A stretch of DNA of 20,647 bases, from assembly GCA_005882415.1 (NCBI GenBank), contig VBAE01000139.1, positions 1-20,647 of the forward strand, given 5' to 3'. Below the pieces are notes generated by a model. That model did no database searches, was not told the DNA's origin, and saw only the letters and a program-made list of their open reading frames with translations. This document shows, in pieces, positions 9,365-17,653 of this stretch (its first letter is position 1; every line of letters starts with the position of its first letter). The translations under genes were made by a program, and so were the position numbers. This DNA is from Alphaproteobacteria bacterium (GTDB taxonomy: Bacteria; Pseudomonadota; Alphaproteobacteria; Sphingomonadales; Sphingomonadaceae).

Positions 9365-12043
9365 CTATCCCGCCTTGCGCTGGGGCGCGGCTTCGCTGCT
9401 ATGGCCGAGTGCGTCGGCGATCAAGGCGGCCTGCTCGGCTGCGTGGCGCTTGGCAAGGCCGGTGGCCGGAGAGGCCGAAGCGGCGCGTCCGGCATAGACC
9501 GGCCTCTGCGGCTTCGCGCCGGCCTCGGCGAGGCAGCGCTCGATGAACGGCTCGACGAAGGTCCAATAGCCCTGGTTCTTCGGCTCTTCCTGGGCCCAGA
9601 CCAATTCTTCGACATTGGCCATGCGCCTGAGGCGCGCGACCAGGGGCTCAGACGGGAAGGGATAGAGCTGCTCGATCCGGACGATCGCGGTCTCCCGGTC
9701 GCCGGCCTTGTCGCGGACTTCCATCAGCTCGTAGGCGAGCTTGCCCGAGCAGAGGACGAGGCGCTTCACCTCGGCGTCGGCGGGGGCGCTGGGATCGGAG
9801 AGGATGCGCTTGAAATGGCCCTCGCCGATGAAGTCGGCCGCGCTCGACACCGCAAGCTTGTGCCGGAGCAGCGACTTAGGCGTCATGATCACCAGGGGCT
9901 TGCGGAAATCGCGGTGCATCTGGCGGCGCAGGATGTGGAAGTAGTTCGCCGGGGTGGTGCAGTTCGCCACCTGCATATTGTCCTCGGCGCAGAGCTGGAG
10001 ATAGCGCTCCGGCCGGGCCGACGAATGCTCCGGCCCCTGCCCTTCATAGCCGTGGGGCAGCAGCATGACGAGGCCGTTGGCGCGAAGCCACTTCGACTCG
10101 CCGGACGAGATGAACTGGTCGATGATCACCTGCGCGCCGTTGGCGAAGTCGCCGAACTGCGCCTCCCACAGCACCAGCGCATTGGGCTCGGCCGACGAGT
10201 AGCCGTACTCGAAGCCGAGCACGCCCGCCTCGTTCAGCGGGCTGTCGATCACCTCGAAGTGCGCCTGAGACGCTGTGGCGCTGGCTGAACGTGCCGCGGC
10301 CGCTGTCCTGGCCGGAGAGGCGGACCTGGATTCCCTCGTGGACGAGGGTGCCGAAGGCGAGCGCCTCGGCGGTCGCCCAGTCGAAGCCCTCGCCGCTGTC
10401 GAACATCGCCCGGCGCGCGTCGACGATGCGCTGGAGCGTCTTGTGGACGGTCAGGCCCTCGGGGACGGTGGTGAGGATTCGGCCGACCTCGCGATAGGCG
10501 TCCTCCGAAATCCCGGTCTCGACGTTGCGGCGCCCGGTCTCGGGGGTATCGGGACGGCCGAGGCCGCTCCACCGGCCTTCGAACCAGTCCGCCTTGTTGG
10601 GGAGGTAGGATTTGGCAGCGTCGAACTCATTCTCCAGCGTCGCCGTGAAATTGGCGACCTGGCCGTCGATCCAGCCGCGGTCGACGACGTTCTCCGCGAC
10701 CAGGCGCGCCCCGTAGATGTCGGAGACGGGCGGATGGTTGCGGATGCCGGCGTACATCAAAGGCTGGGTGAAGCTCGGCTCGTCGCCTTCATTGTGGCCG
10801 AAGCGGCGGTAGCACCACATGTCGATGACGATGTCGCGCTTGAACTGCTGGCGAAATTCGATGGCGAGCTTGCAGGCGAAGGTCACCGCTTCCGGATCGT
10901 CGCCGTTCACATGGAGGATCGGCGCCTGCACCATCTTGGCGATGTCGCTCGGATAAGGCGAGGAGCGGGCGAATTGCGGCGAGGTGGTGAAGCCCACCTG
11001 ATTGTTGATGATGAAGTGGATGGTGCCGCCGGTGCCGTAGCCGGGGAGGTCCGAGAAAGCGAGGATCTCGGCCACGATCCCCTGCCCCGCGAACGCCGCG
11101 TCGCCGTGGAGGAGGACAGGTAGGACCTCGCTCCCGTCCGCATCGCCGCGCGCGACCTGGCTCGCCCGCGCCTTGCCGAGCACGACCGGATTGACCGCTT
11201 CCAGATGGCTCGGGTTGGGGAGCAAGGAGAGGTGGACCTTCACGCCGTCGAACTCGCGGTCGGACGAGGTGCCGAGGTGATATTTGACGTCGCCCGAGCC
11301 GCCGACGTCAGCCGGGTTGGTGGCGCCGCCGGCGAACTCGTGGAAGATCGCCTGGGCCGGTTTGCCCATGACGTTCGACAGGATGTTGAGACGGCCGCGG
11401 AAGCCGGGATCATCGACTCGCCGCCGTCGAGGCCGAAGCGCTTGGTGCCGACATATTTGCGGGCGAGGAACTTCTCCCACTGCTCGCCCTCGATCACCTT
11501 GGCGAGGATCGCCTGCTTGCCCTCGGGGGTGAAGCGGATCTCGGCGTCGCGCCCCTCCATCCGCTCCTGGAGGAAGCGGCGCTCCTCCAGGTCGTTGATG
11601 TGCATATATTCGAGGCCGATCTTGCCGCAGTAATTAGCGCGCAGGACCTGGACGATCTCGCGGACGCTGGCCCATTCGAAGCCGAGGGTGCCGCACAGGA
11701 AGATCTTGCGGTCGAGATCGGCGGCGGTGAAGCCGTGGAATTCGGGCGTCAGGTCGGCGGGAAGGTCGCGCTGGGCGAGGCCGAGCGGATCGAGATCGGC
11801 TGCGAGATGCCCGCGCACCCGGTAGGTGCGGATCAGCATCATGGCCCGAATCGAGTCGCGCGCCGCCTGCTCGACCTCGGCTCCGGAGAGGCCCACCGCC
11901 TTGGCCGCGGCCATGGCCTTGGGCGCGAGCTGCATCAGCGTCGGGTCGAGGCCCGCATTCACTTCGTCCAGTTCGGAGACAGGCCAATTGTCGCGGGCCC
12001 AGCTCGGGCCCTGCTCGCGTTCGCCGCTGCCGAAGATATCCAC
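9365..12043 (-). pseudogene. sucA: 2-oxoglutarate dehydrogenase E1, with two internal deletions
   Basis: This is the thiamine-diphosphate-dependent E1 that decarboxylates 2-oxoglutarate. Three pieces are visible. Piece 1, 12043 to about 11405: GPSWARDNWP, the DSIRAMMLIRTYRVRGHL helix, and KYVGTKRFGLDGGESMIP. Piece 2, in another frame, about 11399 to 10269: RGRLNILSNVMGKPAQAIFHE, HGDAAFAGQG, NNQVGFTT, cofactor-binding VNGDDPEAV, RFGHNEGDEPSFTQP and LSGQDSGRGTFSQRHSV. Piece 3, back in the first frame, about 10267 to 9365: HFEVIDSPLNEAGVLGFEYGY, HGYEGQGPEHSSARPERYLQL and FRKPLVIMTPKSLLRH. Missing between pieces are ~23 residues (family sequence roughly ALEA...GMAH) and ~18-19 residues (roughly WVDQ...). 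Total span is 893 codons, against about 930-960 usual. The start GTG 12043 (DIFGSGEREQGPSW) has AAAAGGCGAG upstream; TTG 12049 and TTG 12088 are alternatives. Confidence 0.9.
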
Positions 12044-12107
12044 GCTCAAACTCGCCTTTTCAAATGCCGCCCCGGGGGGAACGCGCAAGCGCCCCGGGCC
12101 TATCCGT

Positions 12108-12992
12108 TCAACCCTTCAACAGCGCGCTCAAGGTCGTGCCCAGCTCAGATGGGCTGGGGCTGACCCGAATTCCAGCCTCTTCCATCGCCGCGATCTTGTC
12201 TTCGGCGCCGCCCTTGCCGCCGGAGACGATCGCTCCGGCATGGCCCATGCGGCGCCCGGGAGGCGCGGTTCGTCCGGCGATGAAGCCGACGGTGGGCTTG
12301 GAGCGGCCGGCCTTGGCCTCGTCCATGAGGAACTGCGCCGCTTCCTCTTCGGCCGAGCCGCCGATCTCGCCGATCATGATGATCGACTTGGTTTCCGGAT
12401 CGGCGAGGTAGAGTTCGAGCACGTCGATGAAGTTGGTGCCGTTGACCGGATCGCCGCCGATTCCGACCGCGGTGGTCTGGCCGAGCCCTTCGTTGGTCGT
12501 CTGGAACACCGCCTCGTACGTAAGCGTGCCCGAGCGGCTGACCACGCCGACCGAGCCCTTCTTGAAGATGTTGCCGGGCATGATCCCGATCTTGCATTCG
12601 CCGGGCGTCAGAACGCCGGGGCAGTTCGGGCCGATCAGCCGCGACCTGGAGCCGGAAAGCGCCCGCTTCACCCGGACCATGTCGAGCACCGGAATGCCTT
12701 CGGTGATGCAGACGATCAGCGGGATCTCGGCGTCGATCGCTTCCAAGATCGCGTCGGCGGCGCCGGGCGGCGGAACGTAGATGACCGACGCGTCGGCTCC
12801 GGTCGCCTCCCGCGCCTCCTGTACCGTGTCGAAGACGGGGAGGCCGAGATGGGTCGATCCGCCCTTCCCCGGCGAAGTGCCGCCGACGACCTTGGTGCCG
12901 TAGGCGATCGCCTGCTCGGTATGGAAGGTCCCCTGCTTACCGGTGAAGCCCTGGGTAATGACCTTGGTTTCGGAATTGACGAGGATGGACAT
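12108..12992 (-). CDS. sucD: Succinyl-CoA synthetase (ADP-forming) alpha subunit
   Basis: This 294-residue subunit, of normal length, binds CoA and carries the phosphohistidine in the TCA-cycle step that converts succinyl-CoA to succinate with ATP formation. Features in order: MSILVNSETKVITQGFTGKQGTFH (CoA-binding Rossmann fold), VGGTSPGKGGSTHLGLPVFD, YVPPPGAADAI, ITEGIPVLDM, IGPNCPGVLTPGECKIGIMPG, SRSGTLTYE, and the active-site His251 in GRRMGHAGAIVSGGKG. I chose the ATG at 12992; the frame is open upstream to 13310 but there it runs antisense-like through the preceding gene. It is followed after 64 bases by sucA. Unusually, the beta subunit sucC is not next to it; a secreted hypothetical gene ends 14 bases upstream instead. 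Confidence 0.97.
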   Translation of the reverse strand: MSILVNSETKVITQGFTGKQGTFHTEQAIAYGTKVVGGTSPGKGGSTHLGLPVFDTVQEAREATGADASVIYVPPPGAADAILEAIDAEIPLIVCITEGIPVLDMVRVKRALSGSRSRLIGPNCPGVLTPGECKIGIMPGNIFKKGSVGVVSRSGTLTYEAVFQTTNEGLGQTTAVGIGGDPVNGTNFIDVLELYLADPETKSIIMIGEIGGSAEEEAAQFLMDEAKAGRSKPTVGFIAGRTAPPGRRMGHAGAIVSGGKGGAEDKIAAMEEAGIRVSPSPSELGTTLSALLKG

Positions 12993-13006
12993 TCGAGCGC
13001 TTTCGA

Positions 13007-13573
13007 TCAGAAGGCGATGTAGAGGTGCATGCTGTTCTTCTCGCCGGTCGCCTGGCTTCGCGAGAAGATTTCGGCGCGGGCCGGCTTCTTGTCCGCCCCG
13101 AGCTTGCCCGAATATTCGAAATAATGCGGCAGGTCGGTGCTCTTGCCCTTGAGGCCGAGCGCCTTCACGCCCGCATCGAAAGCATCGCGATAGGGCCAGG
13201 CGGCTTTGACGTCGGGGAAGGTCAGCGCGCACAAATTCGGGTAGCGACGGTCCGCAGGGAAGGTCGCAAGCACCGCCTGAACGGGGGCGCCGTCGACCGA
13301 CTTCGTCCATTCCCGAACCGAAACCGGCTTGGAATAATTGAAGTTCTTTTCGATCGCCTTCGAAATGCCGAAGGCCGGTACGTCGAGCGTCGGCTCGGCC
13401 ACCGGGGTCCAGCCGCCGGCCTGGAGCGCCGCCTCACGGGCGGCGACGGACAATTCCCCGGTGACGCAGACGTCGAGGAAGGTCTGCACCGCCGACGGAT
13501 ATTCCGCCGGCGCCTCCGCGGCCGTCGCTGCCGAAGAAGCGAGGAGAAGCGCGATCGCGGGGAGAAGCTTCAT
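13007..13573 (-). CDS. Secreted hypothetical protein between mdh and sucD
   Basis: I do not recognise the family. The 188-residue product begins MKLLPAIALLLASSAATAAEAP, a Sec signal peptide with probable cleavage after the ATA/AEA region, so it should be periplasmic. The mature part holds FLDVCVTGEL and NLCALTFPDV, two cysteines that could pair, then WPYRDAFDAGVKALGLKG and a C-terminal KNSMHLYIAF. The ATG overlaps the mdh stop (ATGA at 13570-13573), so it is translationally coupled to malate dehydrogenase and sits where sucC might be expected. Nothing in it suggests an enzyme of the TCA cycle. Confidence 0.75.
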   Translation of the reverse strand: MKLLPAIALLLASSAATAAEAPAEYPSAVQTFLDVCVTGELSVAAREAALQAGGWTPVAEPTLDVPAFGISKAIEKNFNYSKPVSVREWTKSVDGAPVQAVLATFPADRRYPNLCALTFPDVKAAWPYRDAFDAGVKALGLKGKSTDLPHYFEYSGKLGADKKPARAEIFSRSQATGEKNSMHLYIAF

Positions 13574-14532
13574 GCCAGCGACCCGTCGATCTTCCTGCAG
13601 GCGTCGAGCAGCTCCTTCACCGCGTCGACCGAGACGTTGAAATTCTCGCGGGCGGTGTCGTCGAGCTCGATCTCGACGATGCGCTCGACGCCGCCGGCGC
13701 CGATCACGATGGGGACGCCGACATAAAGGCCGTCGACGCCATATTGGCCTTCGAGATAGGCCGCGGCGGGGAGGACTCGCTTCTTGTCCTTGAGGAAGCT
13801 CTCGGCCATCGTGATCGCGCTGGTGGCGGGGGCGTAATAAGCCGAGCCGGTCTTCAGGAGGGCGACGATCTCGCCGCCGCCGCCGCGGGTGCGCTTGACG
13901 ATGGCGTCGATCTTCTCCTGGCTGGACCAGCCCATCTTGATGAGGTCGGGGATCGGGATTCCGGCGACGGTCGAATAAGCCGGGACCGGGACCATCGTGT
14001 CGCCATGGCCGCCGAGCACGAAGGCTGTGACGTCCTCCACGGAGACTTTGAACTCTTCGGCGAGGAAGTGGCGGAAGCGGGCGGAATCGAGCACGCCGGC
14101 CATTCCGACCACGCGGTGGTGCGGCAGGCCGGAGAATTCGCGCAAGGCCCAGACCATCGCGTCGAGGGGGTTGGTGATGCAGATGACGAAGCTGTCGGGC
14201 GCGTGCGCCTTGATGCCCTCGCCGACCGCCTTCATCACCTTCAAATTGATGCCGAGCAGGTCGTCGCGGCTCATGCCGGGCTTGCGGGCGATTCCGGCGG
14301 TGACGATGCAGACGTCGGCGCCGGCGATCTGGGCATAGTCGCTGGTGCCGGTGAGCCTGGCGTCGAAGCCCTCGACCGGGCCGGCCTGGGAGAGGTCGAG
14401 CGCCTTGCCTTCGGGGATGCCTTCGGCGACGTCGACGAGGACGATGTCCCCCATTTCCTTGATCGCGGCGAGATGGGCGAGGGTTCCGCCGATCATGCCG
14501 GCACCGATGAGCGCGATTTTCTTGCGGGCCAT
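13570..14532 (-). CDS. mdh: Malate dehydrogenase (NAD-dependent, LDH-like type)
   Basis: This 320-residue cytosolic enzyme oxidises malate to oxaloacetate with NAD+, closing the TCA cycle. The N-terminus ARKKIALIGAGMIGGTLAHL is the Rossmann dinucleotide loop, and Asp34 in VLVDVAEG selects NAD. Substrate-binding arginines appear as Arg83 (GIARKPGMSRDD), Arg89 and Arg152; ITNPLDAMVWAL follows, and the catalytic His176 is in VLGGHGDTMVP. Length and motifs match the alphaproteobacterial [LDH-like] malate dehydrogenases. I chose ATG 14532 with CTGGAG upstream; the frame is open to 14631 but that part has no resemblance. A 142-base gap upstream is the largest in this strand block and is the likely promoter region for the mdh-suc genes, although I cannot point to convincing -35/-10 boxes. 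Confidence 0.97.
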   Translation of the reverse strand: MARKKIALIGAGMIGGTLAHLAAIKEMGDIVLVDVAEGIPEGKALDLSQAGPVEGFDARLTGTSDYAQIAGADVCIVTAGIARKPGMSRDDLLGINLKVMKAVGEGIKAHAPDSFVICITNPLDAMVWALREFSGLPHHRVVGMAGVLDSARFRHFLAEEFKVSVEDVTAFVLGGHGDTMVPVPAYSTVAGIPIPDLIKMGWSSQEKIDAIVKRTRGGGGEIVALLKTGSAYYAPATSAITMAESFLKDKKRVLPAAAYLEGQYGVDGLYVGVPIVIGAGGVERIVEIELDDTARENFNVSVDAVKELLDACRKIDGSLA

Positions 14533-14674
14533 AAGGAGGGGCTCCAGCCTTTCTTCTCTTGCAAAGCGGGCGAGGCTGCGCGAGCAGCCGTGAGACGGGG
14601 GCCGCTTAGACCCGTAGGGCGAGACGGGCAACCGCTAGCGGGCGGAAAAAGCGTGGGGGACGGCTACGCCGCCG

Positions 14675-16084
14675 TCACTTCCCCGCCAGCGCGGTCACCA
14701 TGTCGACCCAATGGTCGACGTCGTCGTAGAGCGCCTTGACCGGGAGGCGCTCGTCGCGGCCGTGGGCGCGCATGTCGTCGGGGATCACGCCCCAGCTTCC
14801 GTCAACGCCGTAGACCGGCGTGCCGGCGACCCGGAACGGGCGGGCGTCGCTGGCGCCGGTGCTCATCTCGGGCATGATCGGGGCGTCCGGGTGGCGCTTT
14901 TGGACGGCCGCCGTATAGGCCGCGACCACGTCCGGCCGGAGCGGCGAGGCGAGCGACATCGCCTGATTGTCGGTGCGCTCGACCTTGACGCCCGGATCGG
15001 CCGCGACCCGCTCCAGCTCGTCGCGGACCGCCGCGGGCTCGGTGCCGGGCATGATCCGGCAGTTGATCGTCGCCCGGGCGAGCTGGGGAAGCGCATTGTC
15101 TGCGTGGCCCCCCTCGAGCCGGGTGGCGACGCAGCGGGTGCGGGTGATCCCGACTTCGCCCGGGTCCGCCTCGATGATGTCGGCGGCGGCGCCATCGCTG
15201 GGGTTCTTGAGCCAGGCGCGCATCGCGTCGCCGAGAGGGCCCTTCTCGCTCTTTTCGCGGACGCTGAAATAGGCGCGGGTGGTCTCGTTCAGCATCGGCT
15301 CGAAGCGGTATTTCTCGAGCCGCTCGAGCGCGTGGGAGAGCTGGTAGATGGCATTGTCCGGCCGCGGCTTGGAGCTGTGGCCGCCGGGGTTGCGGACGGT
15401 GAAGGTGTACATGGAGAAGGTCTTCTCCGCGGTCTGGAGCGCGAAGCCCAGGGGCCGCCCGTCCTTGGCGAAGCCACCGCCACCGCCGTCGGAGTTGAGC
15501 GCGAACTCGGCGTCCGTCCACTTCTTCCACTCGGTCGCGCCGAGGAGGGCGCCGGCGCCGTGCGTTTCCTCGTCGCCGGTGAACAGGACGATGATGTCGC
15601 GGGTCGGCTTGAAGCCGGAGGCGCGGAGCTTCATCAAAGCGGTGGTCACCGCGGTGATGCCCTGCTTGATGTCGCTGGTGCCGCGCCCGTAGAAATAGCC
15701 GTCCTTCTCGACGAACTTGAACGGGTCCATCGACCAGTCTTCGGCCTTGGCCTGGACCACGTCCATATGGGCCATGAGCAGGATCGGCTTCTTGCCCGAG
15801 GGCTTGGCGGCCGGCCAGCGGGCGATGAAGGCGGCGGTCTTGTCGCCGGGATTGCCCTCATAAGGGAGGACGTGGATGTCCTCCGCGGCCCAGCCGGCGG
15901 CCTGGTACTGCTCGGCGAGCCATTGGGCGAGAACCGGCACCTGGCCGCGCCCCTCGACCGTAGGCACCTCGATCGCATGCTGGAAGATCTCGCGCGCCTT
16001 GGCCTGCCAGCGGTCCGGCGCGGGATCGGCGGCCAGCGCGCCCGTCGACATAAGGGCGAGCGAAAGTGCGAGAGCGTAGCGCAT
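14675..16084 (-). CDS. Secreted M20 family zinc metallopeptidase
   Basis: This 469-residue protein has a signal peptide (MRYALALSLALMSTGALA, cleavage before ADPAP). The M20/ArgE/DapE fold places metal ligands in the standard order: His106 and Asp108 in LLMAHMDVV, Asp138 in GRGTSDIKQG, the catalytic/bridging pair Glu172-Glu173 in FTGDEETHG, Asp199 in LNSDGG, and His441 in MRAHGRDERL. A lid/dimerisation domain lies between about 210 and 340, with the FTVRNPGGHSSKP segment. It probably cleaves dipeptides, acyl-amino acids or carboxypeptidase substrates in the periplasm; the exact substrate is unknown. GGAGG at 16093-16097 serves the ATG at 16084 and partly overlaps a 5 bp hairpin (CCCCG/CGGGG, 16096-16111). 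It follows zapE by 55 bases. Confidence 0.92.
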   Translation of the reverse strand: MRYALALSLALMSTGALAADPAPDRWQAKAREIFQHAIEVPTVEGRGQVPVLAQWLAEQYQAAGWAAEDIHVLPYEGNPGDKTAAFIARWPAAKPSGKKPILLMAHMDVVQAKAEDWSMDPFKFVEKDGYFYGRGTSDIKQGITAVTTALMKLRASGFKPTRDIIVLFTGDEETHGAGALLGATEWKKWTDAEFALNSDGGGGGFAKDGRPLGFALQTAEKTFSMYTFTVRNPGGHSSKPRPDNAIYQLSHALERLEKYRFEPMLNETTRAYFSVREKSEKGPLGDAMRAWLKNPSDGAAADIIEADPGEVGITRTRCVATRLEGGHADNALPQLARATINCRIMPGTEPAAVRDELERVAADPGVKVERTDNQAMSLASPLRPDVVAAYTAAVQKRHPDAPIMPEMSTGASDARPFRVAGTPVYGVDGSWGVIPDDMRAHGRDERLPVKALYDDVDHWVDMVTALAGK

Positions 16085-16139
16085 GAAGTGAACCTCCCCG
16101 AGTAAGCGGGGCGGAAGCTGGACCCGGTCCCCGCCGCCG

Positions 16140-17246
16140 TCAACCGTCCTCGCCGTGCCCCAGTGCGAGATAGTCCTGGCTCTGCATCTCCATCAGGCGC
16201 GAGGCGGTGCGCTGGAATTCGAAGGCGCCGTCGCCGGCCTTGTAGAGCGCCTCGGGCGGGGCGTCGGCGGCGGCGAGGAGCTTCACCTTATGCTCGTAGA
16301 GCGCGTCGATGAGGGTGACGAAGCGGGCGGCCTCGTTGCGGTTCTCGGGGCCGAGCTTCGGGATTCCCACGATAATGACGCTGTGGAAGCGGCGGGCGAT
16401 GGCGAGATAGTCGGGGGCGCCGCGCGCTTCGCCGCAGAGGCGCTTGAAGGAGAAGACGGCGACCCCTTTGAGGCATTTGGGGACGTGCAGGGTGCGGCCT
16501 CCGCCCAATGCGAGGTCGCAGGCGGGGACGTTGGCGCGGTCCTCGGGCGGGTAATCGGTGAGGCGGAAGAAGGCTTCGGAGAGCGCTTTGGTCGCCTCCG
16601 GGCCGTTGGGGACGTACCAGGTCGGGAAGCCGCCGAGGCGGTGGAGGCGGTAGTCGGTCGGGCCGTTCAGCGGCACCACGTCCATCTCCCGCTCGATGAG
16701 GGCGATGAAGGGCAGGAACAGCTCGCGGTTGAGGCCGCCGAGATAGAGGTCGCTCGGCGGGCGGTTCGAGGTGGTGATGACGGTGACCCGCTCGTCGAGG
16801 AGCTGGCCGAACAGGCGCGAGAGGATCATCGCGTCGGCGCTGTTGTTGATCACCATCTCGTCGAAGGCGAGCAGGCGCGCCTCCGCGGCGATGGCGCGCG
16901 CGACGGGGGGGATCGGGTCCCCCTCCTCCTTGAGCCGCTCGACGCGGAGCCGCTCGTGCACCTCCAGCATGAACTCGTGGAAGTGGACCCGGCGCTTGGG
17001 CGCAATGGCGATCGACTCGTAAGCGAGGTCCATCAGCATCGATTTGCCGCGCCCGACCCCGCCCCACATGTAGATTCCGCGCGGGCGTTCGGCGCGCCTG
17101 AAAGCGGCAAGGAGGCGGGGCCTCCGCTTCGTCTCCAGCTCGGCGGCCAGCCGGTCGAGCACCGCGACCGCCTCGGCTTGGTCCGCGTCCGGCTTCAGCT
17201 CGCCCGCCGACAGCAATTGGCCATAGCGCTCGGCGACTCCGCTCAC
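16140..17246 (-). CDS. zapE: Cell division protein ZapE (AFG1-like ATPase)
   Basis: This 368-residue P-loop ATPase belongs to the ZapE/AFG1 family, with the usual length. ZapE is linked to FtsZ-ring function in E. coli, and the mitochondrial homologue AFG1/LACE1 to quality control of respiratory proteins. Seen in sequence: RYGQLLSAGELKPDADQ at the start, Walker A GGVGRGKS (62-69), VHFHEFMLEVH, Walker B LLAFDE (Asp129-Glu130), SADAMILSRLF, sensor-like TTSNRPPSDLY, the LNGPTDYRL segment and C-terminal IVGIPKLGPENRNEAARFVTLIDALYE. The start is GTG 17246, overlapping the thioesterase stop as GTGA; the ORF is open further upstream but in the wrong frame for any known protein. Confident by motif order. 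Confidence 0.94.
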   Translation of the reverse strand: MSGVAERYGQLLSAGELKPDADQAEAVAVLDRLAAELETKRRPRLLAAFRRAERPRGIYMWGGVGRGKSMLMDLAYESIAIAPKRRVHFHEFMLEVHERLRVERLKEEGDPIPPVARAIAAEARLLAFDEMVINNSADAMILSRLFGQLLDERVTVITTSNRPPSDLYLGGLNRELFLPFIALIEREMDVVPLNGPTDYRLHRLGGFPTWYVPNGPEATKALSEAFFRLTDYPPEDRANVPACDLALGGGRTLHVPKCLKGVAVFSFKRLCGEARGAPDYLAIARRFHSVIIVGIPKLGPENRNEAARFVTLIDALYEHKVKLLAAADAPPEALYKAGDGAFEFQRTASRLMEMQSQDYLALGHGEDG

Positions 17247-17638
17247 GCGCGGTTGAGCTTCCTGAGCGTCCCCGACCAGGAGGCGACGCTCTCCGAGTCC
17301 AGCGGCACGCCCAATTTCGCGCCGGAGAGGAAATGGGCCGAGAGGTCGAGCGTCACCGACGGCCCGAGCGCGGCGCCCGCCATATAGCCGCCGGCGAACA
17401 TCGCCATGTCGACGAAGGTCAGGATCGCGCCGCCATGGACGATGTTGCCGAGGTTGGAATGGGCGATGTCCGGAAACATCCGGCACCGCGCCCGCCCCTC
17501 GCCTTCCGAGCGGACGAGCAGCTTGCCGATGGTGGCATTGTAGCGGTCCTGCTGGTCCGACAGGTCCCAGGTCCACCAGCCCGGATGGTCCGGATCCGGC
17601 TCATGGCGGATTCGCGGGTGGAGGCGGCGTTCGGTCAT
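17243..17638 (-). CDS. PaaI-type hotdog thioesterase, apparently shortened internally
   Basis: The 131-residue product has the hotdog thioesterase pattern: an N-terminal HPGWWTWDLSDQQDRYNATIGKL, CRMFPDIAHSNLGNIVHGGAILTFVDMAMF with the HGG-containing catalytic helix, then VTLDLSAHFLSGAKLGVPL. Relatives normally continue for about 22 residues (a beta strand of the type E-V-L-R-E-T-G-R-L-V-F-x-R-G) before VASFSGTLRK. Here LDSE passes almost directly to SVASWSGTLRKL. This looks like an in-frame loss of ~66 bases near 17285-17297 and would remove a central strand of the sheet, so activity is doubtful. ATG 17638 lies 15 bases after the RES toxin stop; the stop overlaps the zapE start. Family call is firm; the internal loss is inferred from remembered homologues. 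Confidence 0.82.
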   Translation of the reverse strand: MTERRLHPRIRHEPDPDHPGWWTWDLSDQQDRYNATIGKLLVRSEGEGRARCRMFPDIAHSNLGNIVHGGAILTFVDMAMFAGGYMAGAALGPSVTLDLSAHFLSGAKLGVPLDSESVASWSGTLRKLNRA

Positions 17639-17653
17639 AAGCGGGCGCCTAGG

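Noticed and set aside
8897..10288. 463-residue plus-strand open frame
   Set aside because: Shadow of sucB and sucA on the other strand; no domain, no Shine-Dalgarno, spans two real genes.
12068..12098. Two 9-base copies of CGCCCCGGG in the sucD-sucA gap, considered as an operator or attenuator
   Set aside because: Simple GC-rich strings that do not form a clear stem with each other; no T-tract or known operator pattern.
12993..13310. N-terminal extension of SucD to 400 residues
   Set aside because: Runs through the preceding secreted-protein gene in another frame; the family starts at MSILVNSETKV.
14711..16105. 464-residue open frame on the plus strand
   Set aside because: Exactly antisense to the M20 peptidase; its Arg/Gly/Ala/Asp-rich composition is the mirror of high-GC codon use and it shows no motif.
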